Positions 1-9,534 of a DNA stretch of 64,000 nucleotides are shown here, piece by piece; position 1 is the first letter of the stretch, and each line of letters begins with the position of its first letter. The translations under genes were made by a program, and so were the position numbers. The notes below the pieces were generated by a model. That model had not been told where the DNA came from, ran no database searches, and saw only the letters and a program-made list of their open reading frames with translations. This DNA is from Hymenopus coronatus (Eukaryota > Arthropoda > Insecta > Mantodea > Hymenopodidae), in NCBI GenBank assembly GCA_030762935.1, contig CM060895.1, forward strand, positions 28,448,501 to 28,512,500, in the 5' to 3' direction.

Positions 1-379
1 ACCCCAAACTACCCTTTACATGGAATTTTTTCGAAAATTTTGTCTTATATACATTTTTTTCGTGGGGTTGATCATTTTTGAGATATTCATTGTTTTTGGT
101 TTCAGCTATGAAAAACTTACCATCTCAAATAGGAATTTGTCAACTCCTGTCCATATAAACAAAGAAACTTCAGTGACATAGCTACCAGCTTTTGACTATC
201 ACTTTAACCTATGATAATCACTTATTTTGCTTCTACTTACAAGGAAACAAGTAATAAGACTATTTTTGCTAATTTGTTCTCGAGTAGCAGGGAGTAAATA
301 GAGGCATAAGCTTTTTAACAATAATTTGTTACAGATATGTAGAGAAAGTCATGTGAATGGTACACATCAGATTTTTTTG
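1..379 (+). repeat. R1 dispersed repeat, 3' part (cut by window start)
   Basis: This is the 3' portion of the R1 family. It begins in the conserved block that contains ACCCTTTACATGG and ends with the family tail (GTAGAGAAAGTCATGTGAAT, then CACATCAG and a T run). The rest of the copy lies left of the window. Copies at 4982, 26364, 30671 and 53934 align with it along its length. Confidence 0.85.
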
Positions 380-796
380 ATTAAAAATTTACTATCTGTA
401 GGAGTGAAATTACGAATAATATTACTGAACTATGTCACGAGATGACAGCACAGGCTACAAAGTCTTTCCCTATGGCTGTCACAGAACACGCAAGAATGAA
501 ACACAATCTCTAATATCATTAATATAGCATTTGCAAGCACATAGAAACCGGGTAATTATATGAGTGCATAAAACTAAGTTACTTAATTCCTCTAAGTAAA
601 AAAATTTTATTTTTGTGTAGCACAAACAGATGTATATGTGGAAAAGATAGCAGGAGGTGCAGAGACCTTCAGCATTGCAATGGCATAGTAAGACAAGAGC
701 TACCAACACTACAAAACTAAAAATGACCCTTAACCTAATTGTACTTATTTTGAAATTGTACCACCTTTACTGTATTATCTTATTGCTTATTTTCTT
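380..796. other. unassigned AT-rich DNA
   Basis: I see no coding signal, RNA gene or recognisable repeat here. Short ORFs are chance readings in AT-rich sequence. Confidence 0.5.
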
Positions 797-948
797 AAGT
801 ATAAGGGGAATAAGGGAATACAGTCACCTAAAGCAATAGTCATGTTCTAAGAGTTTGTTGTTTTGTGATAGTTTTGAAAAAAATGATGACTTCCCATTTG
901 AGAAAAATGTATCACAAAATTGAAACCAATAACAAGGGACATCTGTTA
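797..948 (-). repeat. R1 fragment
   Basis: This is a short reverse-strand piece of the R1 3' half, recognised by AAGGGAATACAG, CTAAAGCAATAGTC and GATGACTTCCCATTTGAG, all of which recur in the reverse-strand copies at 18020 and 47885. Confidence 0.7.
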
Positions 949-975
949 GCCACTTCCCCCCCCCCAAAAAATATT

Positions 976-1880
976 ATGATGTGTTCTATTAACATGACTT
1001 TCTCTACCTATTCCACAACAAATTATTCTTAGAAGCCTTTGTTCTTCTACCTACTCCATACTTAAATATAAACATTAACAGAAATAGTATTATTATTTAT
1101 TTGTTGTAGGTACAAGAGGAATAGGGAATATATAGGGTAAAGCTATAGTCTTATCTGTTAAAAACTGCTCATTAAAGTGATGACATTGAAATTCCTTCTC
1201 TTTGCTGGACCAGCAGAAAAAAACATGAATAGCAACTTCCCATTGGGGAATAGTATGGGAAAATTAAAACCATTAACAAGGAATATTTCATAAATGGTAA
1301 CCCCACATAATAATTATATTAGACATAAATTGTGTGTTTTGACAATATCTATATATTTTGTGTAGTTTTTGTCCCTCACATCCAAAATGAATAGAATTTC
1401 AAAGGGTATTCCTAAAAAATTGAAGATATGCATTTCACTCTTGATAACAATATCTTAAATACATTGCATTTTAATCAAAACTGTTAAAGCTATTTTTGAG
1501 AAAATCAAAATTTTCAGACACACAAACACGCACACACGCATGCACATTTATTCAGAGTAGTCAGGCTCTTCCCAAAAATATTCAACATATACATTTTATT
1601 TGTCATACAATTATCTTAACATATTTTAATTAAAATTATTACATCCATTTTGTAAAAAAATAATCATCATTTTATAGTTTTATATGAAAGGGAGTTTGAG
1701 AGGGAAGTTACTGAACTTAAATACTAAGTTTTGTATTTAAAAGGCTTTTCATTTTTTAGTCTGACATATAGGTACACACACACACACACACATCCACGGA
1801 CACTCATGCATGCACATGCACATGCAAGTACACACTCACACACACACACACCATACACACTGTCCTTTTCTAAAAATAAT
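976..1880 (-). repeat. R1 dispersed repeat, near full length
   Basis: This reverse-strand copy starts with the complement of the family tail (TGATGTGTTC then GACTTTCTCTAC) and runs to the (CA)n tract at about 1773-1850 and on to CTTTTCTAAAAAT. The sequence is diverged and a short stretch around 1505-1560 looks duplicated or rearranged. The (CA)n tract corresponds to the (GT)n seen at the same internal site in forward copies. Confidence 0.75.
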
Positions 1881-1921
1881 TATATTTTGTAAGGTAGGGT
1901 CAGAATGAAAGCTTCAATGCC

Positions 1922-1988
1922 TTAGCTGGGATTTGAGGCCACGGATCTGCCAGTTGAATGATAGCGGTTACCAGCTGAGCTGCCATGT
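1922..1988 (-). repeat. tRNA-like SINE or tRNA pseudogene fragment
   Basis: On the reverse strand this reads GGCAGCTCAGCTGGTAACCG, like a tRNA D-arm and A box, followed about 30 bases later by a B-box-like CCTCAAATCCC. No SINE body or mature tRNA fold is evident, so I call a tRNA-derived fragment. Confidence 0.45.
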
Positions 1989-2231
1989 ATTTTTTCCTAG
2001 TAAACCAAAAGGAGATCTTCATTCATATTGAGATGACATAGTGAATGGTAACTACAATGTTGTAAATACTTTAGTGCTGGCTTCACAATTTAAGTGACTT
2101 TAGGTCAATAGGAGTAATTAATTGTAGGAAATTAGTCACCATTGGGGTATGTCATCTCAAAAAACTAATATCTGGTTGTGGTTTACCAGGAACTATGCGA
2201 GTCATTTGGAGAATTTAATGTCTTACCAGCA

Positions 2232-2330
2232 TGTTGCCATGGCAACTCAGTTGGTAAGAGTAACTGGACCAGGAGACCCATGGTCAAATCCTAACTATGG
2301 CATTGACTCTACCTTTCCAGCTCTTGTCCT
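2232..2330 (+). repeat. tRNA-like SINE or tRNA pseudogene fragment
   Basis: GGCAACTCAGTTGGTAAGAG resembles an A box and GGTCAAATCCTAAC a degenerate B box, about 25 bases apart. This is the layout of a tRNA-derived element. Introns, tail and duplications are not visible. Confidence 0.45.
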
Positions 2331-3174
2331 ATACATTGGTTTACTGTCAAAAAAATAATTAATTACAAATCCTTTAGTTAATAAAATATTTATTTAATTA
2401 TGGAACCTCAAAACATGCACTTATGGTGACATCTTAATGTAAAATTTTTGTCAGGAATACAGTGCTGCCTCAACTTACTATAGGAAAGTGATAGAGAAAC
2501 TAAAAGAAGCTTTTTATATGTGATTTTCCATGTAACTAAAAAACTGAACTGTTTATTCCTGATAAATGTGCATCTCTTTTATAAACTACTAATAGTTCCT
2601 TCCATTTTCTTTTAAGTTTAATATCCTTTAACTAAAAATATCATATCAATCAACAAATAAGTGGAGAAATGAAATGAACACTCAAATGAGTATCATATCA
2701 AACAATAAATAATTGCAGAAATTAAATGAACAAATGAATATGGAGGGGTGTCCATTGAACTTAATTACTCAAACTTTTTACACTCAGAGAAAACTCCAAA
2801 ATAAACCTTATGCTGGTAGCTCAACCTGTCAAAATTCAAACTTGTATCCTCTAGATTATGAAGCACTCTCAGTACTTCTAAAACAATTCTTTTTTATGAT
2901 TAATTATGTACAAGGAATTTTTATGTTCCAGTGCTTCATGCCCTTATTTCATTCCTCTTTTATTCTTTAAATTGTATTCTGTCAAATATATAAAATCATT
3001 ACTGTGACTGTTGTCAATCATTTTTATTGCTTTTTAGTCACAATTAGAAATTGTTGATGAACATTCAATAACAAATTTGTATTCTTTTCACTACAATATT
3101 GACTGGTTTTCTGAAGTGTATATTTTTATGTAGTTGTGTACCTAAAATTTCCAATTCTTTGCATTATGTTTCAG
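2331..3174. other. AT-rich intron-like sequence upstream of the FASN exon
   Basis: This is probably intron of the upstream FASN gene, because it ends in a polypyrimidine tract and TTTCAG acceptor at 3174. A weak exon-like reading after TTTTTGTCAG near 2454 is noted among the rejected items. Otherwise I see nothing in it. Confidence 0.5.
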
Positions 3175-3363
3175 TACTGCAAGCAGAAAGTGAATGTACA
3201 TCTTTTGAATGGGAACCATATTACAATACTGGATAATAAAGAAACAGCTAACATCATCAATGATGCAGCTCCTGAAAGTGCTAAAGTTGGTATTTTCAAA
3301 AATATTCTATTGGAAGAACTTAATTCAAATATTCATAGCCAAGAATTTGCTAAGAGTAAGTGA
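3175..3363 (+). CDS. FASN C-terminal exon (thioesterase end), partial gene
   Basis: The exon encodes 62 residues that resemble the last part of the thioesterase domain of animal type I fatty acid synthase, a cytosolic enzyme that releases the finished acyl chain. What I see: the block KVNVHLLNGNHITILDNKE followed by TANIIN. In the family, the His of the G-[ND]-H motif (residue 15 of this exon) is the catalytic His of the Ser-Asp-His triad; this equivalence is known biology applied to the motif. The start is set by an AG acceptor after a pyrimidine-rich tract (3174). The reading frame ends at TGA 3361-3363, but the last codons overlap a good donor (GTAAGT from 3353), so it could instead be an internal exon. 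AATAAA at 3470 supports a terminal exon. Earlier exons, including those with the Ser and Asp, lie outside the window. Confidence 0.72.
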   Translation, partial: YCKQKVNVHLLNGNHITILDNKETANIINDAAPESAKVGIFKNILLEELNSNIHSQEFAKSK

Positions 3364-3469
3364 TAAACAAAAACTGAGGTTAAAATGAACTTTGACATAA
3401 TTATGTTCATTATAACAAATCAATGAAGTTTATACGCGGTTCATTCCACATGTATGTCGTATGGTAACA

Positions 3470-3475
3470 AATAAA
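3470..3475 (+). promoter_or_regulatory. candidate polyadenylation signal
   Basis: AATAAA lies 107 bases after the TGA of the FASN C-terminal exon, which is a plausible 3' UTR length. The hexamer is common in AT-rich DNA, so support comes only from position. Confidence 0.4.
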
Positions 3476-3639
3476 TGCAGAAAACAACACATTACCTTTT
3501 TTTTTGTTGTATGCCAGTAGTAAAATGAATTTATACTCTCTTCATAATGAACCTATTGGGATAAATTCTACACCAATATTTCAACACACTTTCCAAATCC
3601 TCACTTGTATACGTACTGTGCCTAATTCTAAAATAGCTC

Positions 3640-4870
3640 CTCTCTCTGCAGAATTATATGGAACTCTTAGAAGTATTGTACAAAGCATTTTCAGAAATGT
3701 ACATCCTTTCCCAACCTTCCTCCGCACTTTACATCTCTATTCCATATAGCCATCTCGGCTTCACTAAAGCCTTATAAATCCATTGCAACCATATTAGAGC
3801 TATGTACAGACATTAATGACCAATTTCAATGCTATTTTCCTTTTGCAAAGGAAATTTTCTTTATGCTTTCTTAACCCTCCAGTGCTATTAACTTTTATAC
3901 CCAAATCAATGAAATCTTTCAAAATTTGACTTCCTTTGTTCTGAAATAATCACCTCTCATTTTTTTTTTTTTTTAGTTTACTACCTTTTTGAATGTTGTA
4001 ATCCAGGATTTTTTTACATTAATTTTTATGACCCCATTCTTTACCCTACCTTGCATTTTCATTTACGGACTCTTAAACATACCACTGCGTATGAACTTAA
4101 CAGCAAGCTATATGCAAATCCTGGAATTTTTTATTATTAATCAATGGTGTATGATCACTAGCTGCCTTGAATCTCTAACACACCATCTATAAATATTTAT
4201 TTAACAACACTATAATTTAAAATCACATCTTCCATATTAAAGTGTTTATACCCTTATCTTCTCTCTTCAATCTTCTTTTGCTTCCCAATCTAACTCTTCC
4301 AAGCTTGCACCTTTACACCACTTCTTGTCTTTCTCGGTCTGCCCTTCTTTCCTTACCCTGCTAGAATTCACTCCTAAATCTGTGTAAGTAATCTTGTTTC
4401 TGGTATTCTATGTATTCTATGTATGTGACCACACCATAGCTGATTAAATAATATGAGGCTCACTTTGCAACCCTGCCAGAGTCCTTTATCTTACTGCACC
4501 TCTTCTGTAAGTTCCCCCTCTTGCACTTTATACAGTGTTTTGTTTACATAATTCCTAATGAACAACTAATATTTTGTCTACCAAATCACTTCTTTGTACT
4601 ATAATGGTTCTTTTATTATGCCATAATATGCTTTCTCTAAATCCACAAACACTGTATATAGCCTGCTATGCTTCTTGTTTGTTTATTTATCCACCATAAG
4701 ACTTAATATTCAAAGATTATCTGCTGTTCCTCCTTTTCCTGAATCCTGAGTGAAATGGTGGCACTAAATTATAACCTTCTGACCAAGATTGAATTCTTTC
4801 TGAAACCATGCCTATAAGTATTTTTTCCAAGTTTGACAACAGAAACAACCCTTGTAACTTTTTAGATTGC
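3640..4870 (-). pseudogene. non-LTR retrotransposon reverse-transcriptase remnant (LINE-C)
   Basis: Reading the reverse strand in shifting frames gives pieces typical of a LINE reverse transcriptase: HHFTQDSGKGGTADNL, then VFVDLEKAYYGI (about 4617-4660, the catalytic Asp block), then ELTEEVQ..DKGLWQGC..SLILFN (about 4455-4520), and near 3690-3760 a thumb-like ALVKPRWLYGIEM. Many stops and frameshifts make it a dead copy. Clade is uncertain. The fragment at 17030-17430 has a similar C-terminal block. It starts about 170 bases after the presumed FASN poly(A) signal. Confidence 0.6.
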
Positions 4871-4981
4871 ACTGGTCAACAGGAAAATAGCGACATGAAT
4901 GGTATATACAATTTTAATTAATTGAGCACACTTTCTGACAAAAATGTTACTGAAAGTTGCCAGTTGCTTCTTATTTTTACT

Positions 4982-5876
4982 TTCTCTATACACACTATGT
5001 GCATAGTGTATAGGGAAGGTATTGCCCAAAAATTTGATACCGAGATTTCACCAGAAATATATGTTTTAGGGTCCCCTTTATCAAAAAAAAAACATTTTCA
5101 GGAAAAGGTCTGTGTGTGTGGGTGTGTGTGTGTGTGTGCGAGTGGGTGTGTGTGTGTGTGTGTGTGTGCACACGATAACTCAAAAACGAAAAGTCTGTAA
5201 AGTACCACACTTGGTATTTAAGTTTAGTATCTTCCAGGGATGCGACACAAAGATTTTGAGAAAAATCCCCCACCCCAAACTACCCTTTACATGGAAAATT
5301 TTTTGAAAATTTTGATTTTCTCAAAAATGGCTGTAACGATTTTGATTATAATATTATATATTAAAAATATTTACCTGACAAATAAAATGTATATCTTGAA
5401 TTTTCTGGGAATAGCCTCTGAAGACTACTTTATTCTGGATGAATTTTACGGAATTTTGCATAACTGCTAATCTATAAGAGATAGACAAAAACTTACCACA
5501 CAAAAAATATAGAGCACGTTAAAACACACAATTTATTTTATATACATTTTACTTGTGGAGTTGATCATTTTTGAGTCATTCCATATTTTTTATTTCACAT
5601 TTAAAATTCTTATACTTTTCTCACACAGGAATTTGTCAACTCCTGTCCTTACAAACAAAGGAGTTCAGTCACATAGCAACCAGCTTTGGACTATCACTTT
5701 AACCTATGGTACTCCCTTATTTCCCTTCTACTTACAAGGAAGCAAGTAATGAAACTATTTCTGCTAATTTTTTCTCGATTAGTATGAAGTAAATAGAAGC
5801 ATAAGCTTTTTAACAATATTTTGTTGCAGAGATATAGAGATATAGAGAAATGTGAATGGAACACATTGGATTTTTA
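4982..5876 (+). repeat. R1 dispersed repeat, full-length copy
   Basis: This copy has the family order: a 5' palindrome (TTTCTCTATACACAC ... GTGTATAGGGAAGG), the CCAAAAATTTGATACCGAGA block, a (GT)n tract (5109-5168), ACTCAAAAACGAAAAG, ACTACCCTTTACATGG, TATCTTGAATTTTCTGGGAA, CAGGAATTTGTCAACTCCTG and the tail. Both flanks read ATTTTTA (4987-side upstream and 5870-5876), a possible target duplication. Open frames seen on either strand are shared by other copies because the repeat is conserved, and I do not call them genes. Confidence 0.88.
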
Positions 5877-6213
5877 TAGTACAGCACTGATGACTGTAAG
5901 TTGTAACTATATAAGAATGTAGAGGGATATAGGGGATAAATCAACACACTTAAAAGGATGAGCTGGTCTTATCTTAGGTTTGGTATTGTGAGGAAGGGAC
6001 TATAAACAAACAAAACAAGAATTAATTTATAGTCAATATCTTCAGTGCCTGAGAAGTGTTTCAAAGTGCAGATGTTGTTAATTTACTAACAGTATTAAAA
6101 CTTTGTAAAGACAGTAAAAATTTTGTATTAAAACGCTACAATAAAGTTTTTGATGTACTGTAAAATTAATATTACATTTTACTTGTTGTTAACAACGTGC
6201 ATAAATGATCCTA
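5877..6213. other. unassigned AT-rich DNA
   Basis: I see nothing recognisable. It separates an R1 copy from the repeat-ORF remnant that starts near 6214. Confidence 0.5.
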
Positions 6214-7775
6214 ACAGTGTCTGTTACATTTGTGCAAAGTGGTGTCTGCTGCGCAGCAGAGAAATATCACTCCTGTAATAAAAACAGCTTACAATCTTCA
6301 TTTTGATGAATTGTGCAAATTAGGAGACAAAGATAAGTATTGGACTCCACATATCTGTTCTAAGACTTGCTGCACAAATCTTCTGATTTCTGGTTAAATC
6401 ATAGGAGACTTTTGATGTCTTTTGTCATTACAGTTATTTGACTGGAGCCAACAAATCATACTGACAACTGTCTATTTCATATGGTTCCACCACTCTGAGG
6501 TATGACAAATTATAAAAAGAAGACTACTGTATATCCCAGTATACTTCCTGCTACTCATCCTGTACCCCATAGTGGTGAGCTACCTGTTCCAGCACCCCCT
6601 GAATCATATTCCGTAGACTCAGAAGACAAGCCTTGTGATCCATGACCATCCACATCTAGAGATTCGGACTTTGCACCTGATGTTAAATCTGGACATCACA
6701 AAATTAACCACAGGACATAAGTGATTTAGTCAAAGATCTGCAGCTTTCTAAGACCAAGGCAGTACTGTTAGCCTCCAGATTACAACAGTGGAATTATCTT
6801 GCAAAAATGTAAAAATTAGATTTTTTGTTACTGGCAGAAACATATTGAAAAGCATTTTTCTGAGGAAGGAGATTTAGTGTTTTGCAGTGATGTTAGTGAC
6901 TTTTTGGGTGTACTAAATATTAATCACATCTCTGATCAGTGGCAGTTGTTTATAGATGCTTCAAAATTCTCCATAATGGCAAATAGTTGCTGTTAATTCC
7001 TGTTAGTAATTCTTGCATTTGAAGGACTCATGGCAGCCTGATTCAATTATAACATGTATAATTTGTGCGGACTTCAAAGAGATTGCAATATTAAATGGAC
7101 TCCAACTAGGCTGCAATAAACATTGTTGTTTCATATGTAAATGGGATAGAGCTTCTCATTTCATAAAAAAGAAATGATCTTTATGTCAAGGCATAGAAAC
7201 TTGAAAAATGGATATTAAACATGAACCTCTGGTGGAATCTGAGAACATTTTAATTTCTCCATTGCATATTAAACTTTGTCTCATAAAAAACTTTGCTAAA
7301 AAGTTGGACTGATGAACTGGCATTCAAATACCAAGTTACAAAATTTCCTGGAATTAGTGAGGCCAAATTAAAGGAAGGAGTTTTTGTTGGCCCACAGATT
7401 TGTCAACTTCATCAACATGTAAATGATGTCGAGAAAGAGGCATGGATTTCTTTCAGAGAAGTTGCAAACAATTATTTGGGAAACAAATGAGTTGGAAACT
7501 ATGAGGACCTTGTTACAAATGTTCTTTCATCTTGTCACAAAATGTGTGGAACATGTCCCTTATATTAACTTTTTACATTCCCATCTAAATTATTTTCCTT
7601 AAAGTTATGGGGAAGTAAGAGATGGTCATGGTGAACATTTCCACCACTATATATCATTAATAGAAAAATGTTACCATGAAAAGTGGAGTGCAAAAATGCT
7701 TGCTAACTACTGTGGACAGTCATCAGGGATGCTCCTCAACTCGACTACAAGCGGGAAGCAAAGAGAGAGCATATT
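6214..7775 (+). pseudogene. eroded repeat-borne ORF of unknown class
   Basis: This is a long run of coding-like sequence in shifting frames with many stops. Pieces in order: GDKDKYWTPHICSKTC (about 6324-6372), VYPSILPATHPVPHSGELPV (about 6528-6590), DLVKDLQLSKTKAVLLASRL (about 6725-6790), QWQLFIDASKFS (about 6940-6975), then an open stretch 7293-7490 with KYQVTKFPGISEAKLKEG and FVGPQICQLHQHVND, and finally a piece near 7680-7770. The order and wording match a protein I recall as abundant and unnamed in predicted invertebrate proteomes, probably repeat-borne. I cannot assign a function. The early Cys pairs suggest a zinc-binding N-terminus (inference). Confidence 0.55.
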
Positions 7776-8774
7776 TAGTAAAGGTAAGTGATCATAAATC
7801 TGTTTTACAAGTCATCAGACAGATTTTCATAGAAAAAGTTACTACATATTTTTCCTTAATATTATTATCAAACCAGAACCAATCTTGCATGCCTATTGTC
7901 ATATTCATGTTCAGCATTGTGTAATCCTTAAGAAAAGTGAGGTTTCATTCATGTCACAAACACAGAGTAAAAATTATTCATCCAGTTTAATGCTACCCTT
8001 ACCTTTATATAGAATGTATTACTTTTACTCGCCAGCTCTTAGGTATGATATTATTTTGCTTAATTTCATTGATCAGCCTTGTTAAATATTGAAGCTTTCT
8101 CAACACATACTGGAAACATTCTGTAATGTAACCCATTCCTACCCATTGCTTTATCCCGATTTAGATTCCTTATTTGCTTTAAGGTATTCATGACCCTTTA
8201 ATTGGCAAAGTTTTCAATTATTTAGAATCTTCATCAAACTTTTACTGATTCATAAGGGAATCAATACTAAATCTTCTGTGGGGGGGGGGAGAAGTTAATG
8301 GTAGCACAAAAGAGGTGGTGTCGGGTATATATATACATATTGATTCTTTTACAAAAACTTTTAAATTGTTAATGAATTAAGGTAAATCTGTTTATTTTTA
8401 GTTCAAGACATTCTGAACCTCAGAAAGTTATGCAATCTAATTTTGAAGTTTAAAAAATGGATTTTTCTTTCAGCGAGGGTGTTTTTTTTTTTTTCTCCCC
8501 AATATATTTCTATTATTATACACATTTTTGTGTTTTGCCATCTTCTAAAATGTTTTCTTTCTTTCTTTTGCTTCAGAACATAAGAGTATTTTGTTTCCTT
8601 TAATTAGATATAAGATAGAGCCATATAAGATACTATGTGATAGGTCTATTATGTTTGTAAACTAAAAGAATTAAATACAAAAATTAATCTACAATTCTAA
8701 ATTATACATAAATGTGATCAATACTTAAATTCCAACTTTTCAAAATTAAATTAAAATTTAAATTGACTTTAATC
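7776..8774. other. unassigned AT-rich DNA with poly(G) and poly(T) runs
   Basis: No gene or element is recognisable. It holds a G run at 8280-8290, a short (TA) stretch near 8328 and a T run near 8478. Confidence 0.5.
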
Positions 8775-9320
8775 CAATACAATTACAAAAATTCTCAACT
8801 CTGTTTTATTTAATGCTTTTGATTGCACATCTGCTAATTGGTCTTTTGAACAAACACATAAAACATTAACTTCACTATTGATCCTTTGTCATGTACGAAA
8901 TGGTGTTTAATGTCAACATGCTTTAATCTTCTATGATTCTTAGAATTCGTGGAAACTTTAATGTGTGAATGGTTCTTTTTAAATATAGGAATAGGCTTCG
9001 TAATCTTCAGATTTAAATTTTGCAATATATAGTTCAATCAACAAGCTTCAATGTAAGTGATACTTAGGTGTTACAAACCCAACTCAAAAATATTCTATTC
9101 ATACGTATCACTGTTCCAAAACACCCTTTCATTAAAATTTATCTAATTAACTGTCTGCAGCAACTTTCCAATTCTTTGTCTTAAGATTTAATATTTTAAA
9201 TCTTCATATTTTGGTCCAATGGAGATGAAACCAGTTTACAGCCACTCATTTGAAACCTCTTCAAGATATCCTTAAAACAGTCAGTTTGATTTACTGTGGT
9301 GCCTAGTATAAGGCTAGCAG
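8775..9320 (-). pseudogene. Ty1/Copia pol fragment (RT end and RNase H)
   Basis: On the reverse strand the sequence begins with DILKRFQMSGCKLVSSPLD (about 9210-9275), which resembles the linker after the Copia reverse transcriptase. It continues to an open stretch (9037-8834) with KPIPIFKKNHSHIKVSTNSK and NHRRLKHVDIKHHFVHDKGS, then in another frame CSKDQLADVQSKALNKTEL near 8790-8840. The order (D/N-N...K-H-[IV]-D-[VI]-K-H-H-F...D-Q-x-A-D) is the Copia RNase H C-terminal signature. The usual acidic residue before N-x-S is lost, and frameshifts and stops show a dead fragment. No LTRs are seen. Confidence 0.72.
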
Positions 9321-9534
9321 ATATTTTTCACAATTTCCAGGGATATAATATATGAACAAAAATAAAAAGTATTTTTATAATTTTTTTCCACAATTTCTAC
9401 AGACAGATATGAACAAGGGTAAAAAGCACTTTTATAATTTAGTATGTTTAACTTTGTCATTTGGTTTTATAAACTCATTTTACTTACCTTACATGCTACT
9501 TTTATTTAGGTTTACAGGTAGGTACTTTTCTGAA

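Noticed and set aside
1922..1988. Functional tRNA gene
   Set aside because: The A and B box words are tRNA-like, but I cannot fold an acceptor stem or find a clean anticodon arm. The same holds for 2232, 41610, 55735 and 56560.
2454..2520. Possible thioesterase exon (SAASTYYRKVIEKLKEAF after TTTTTGTCAG) upstream of the FASN C-terminal exon
   Set aside because: An acceptor-like site and a Y-Y-x-K helix are suggestive, but an early stop, no donor and no G-Y-S-x-G motif make it too weak.
4995..5273. Reverse-strand open frames with a His-Thr run in R1 copies (also 30687-30917, 41825-42067, 53891-54247), sharing FLSY...H and SLEDTKLKYQVWY wording
   Set aside because: The shared frame follows from the conserved repeat sequence and the (GT)n tract. 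Starts, ends and frames differ between copies, and there is no known domain.
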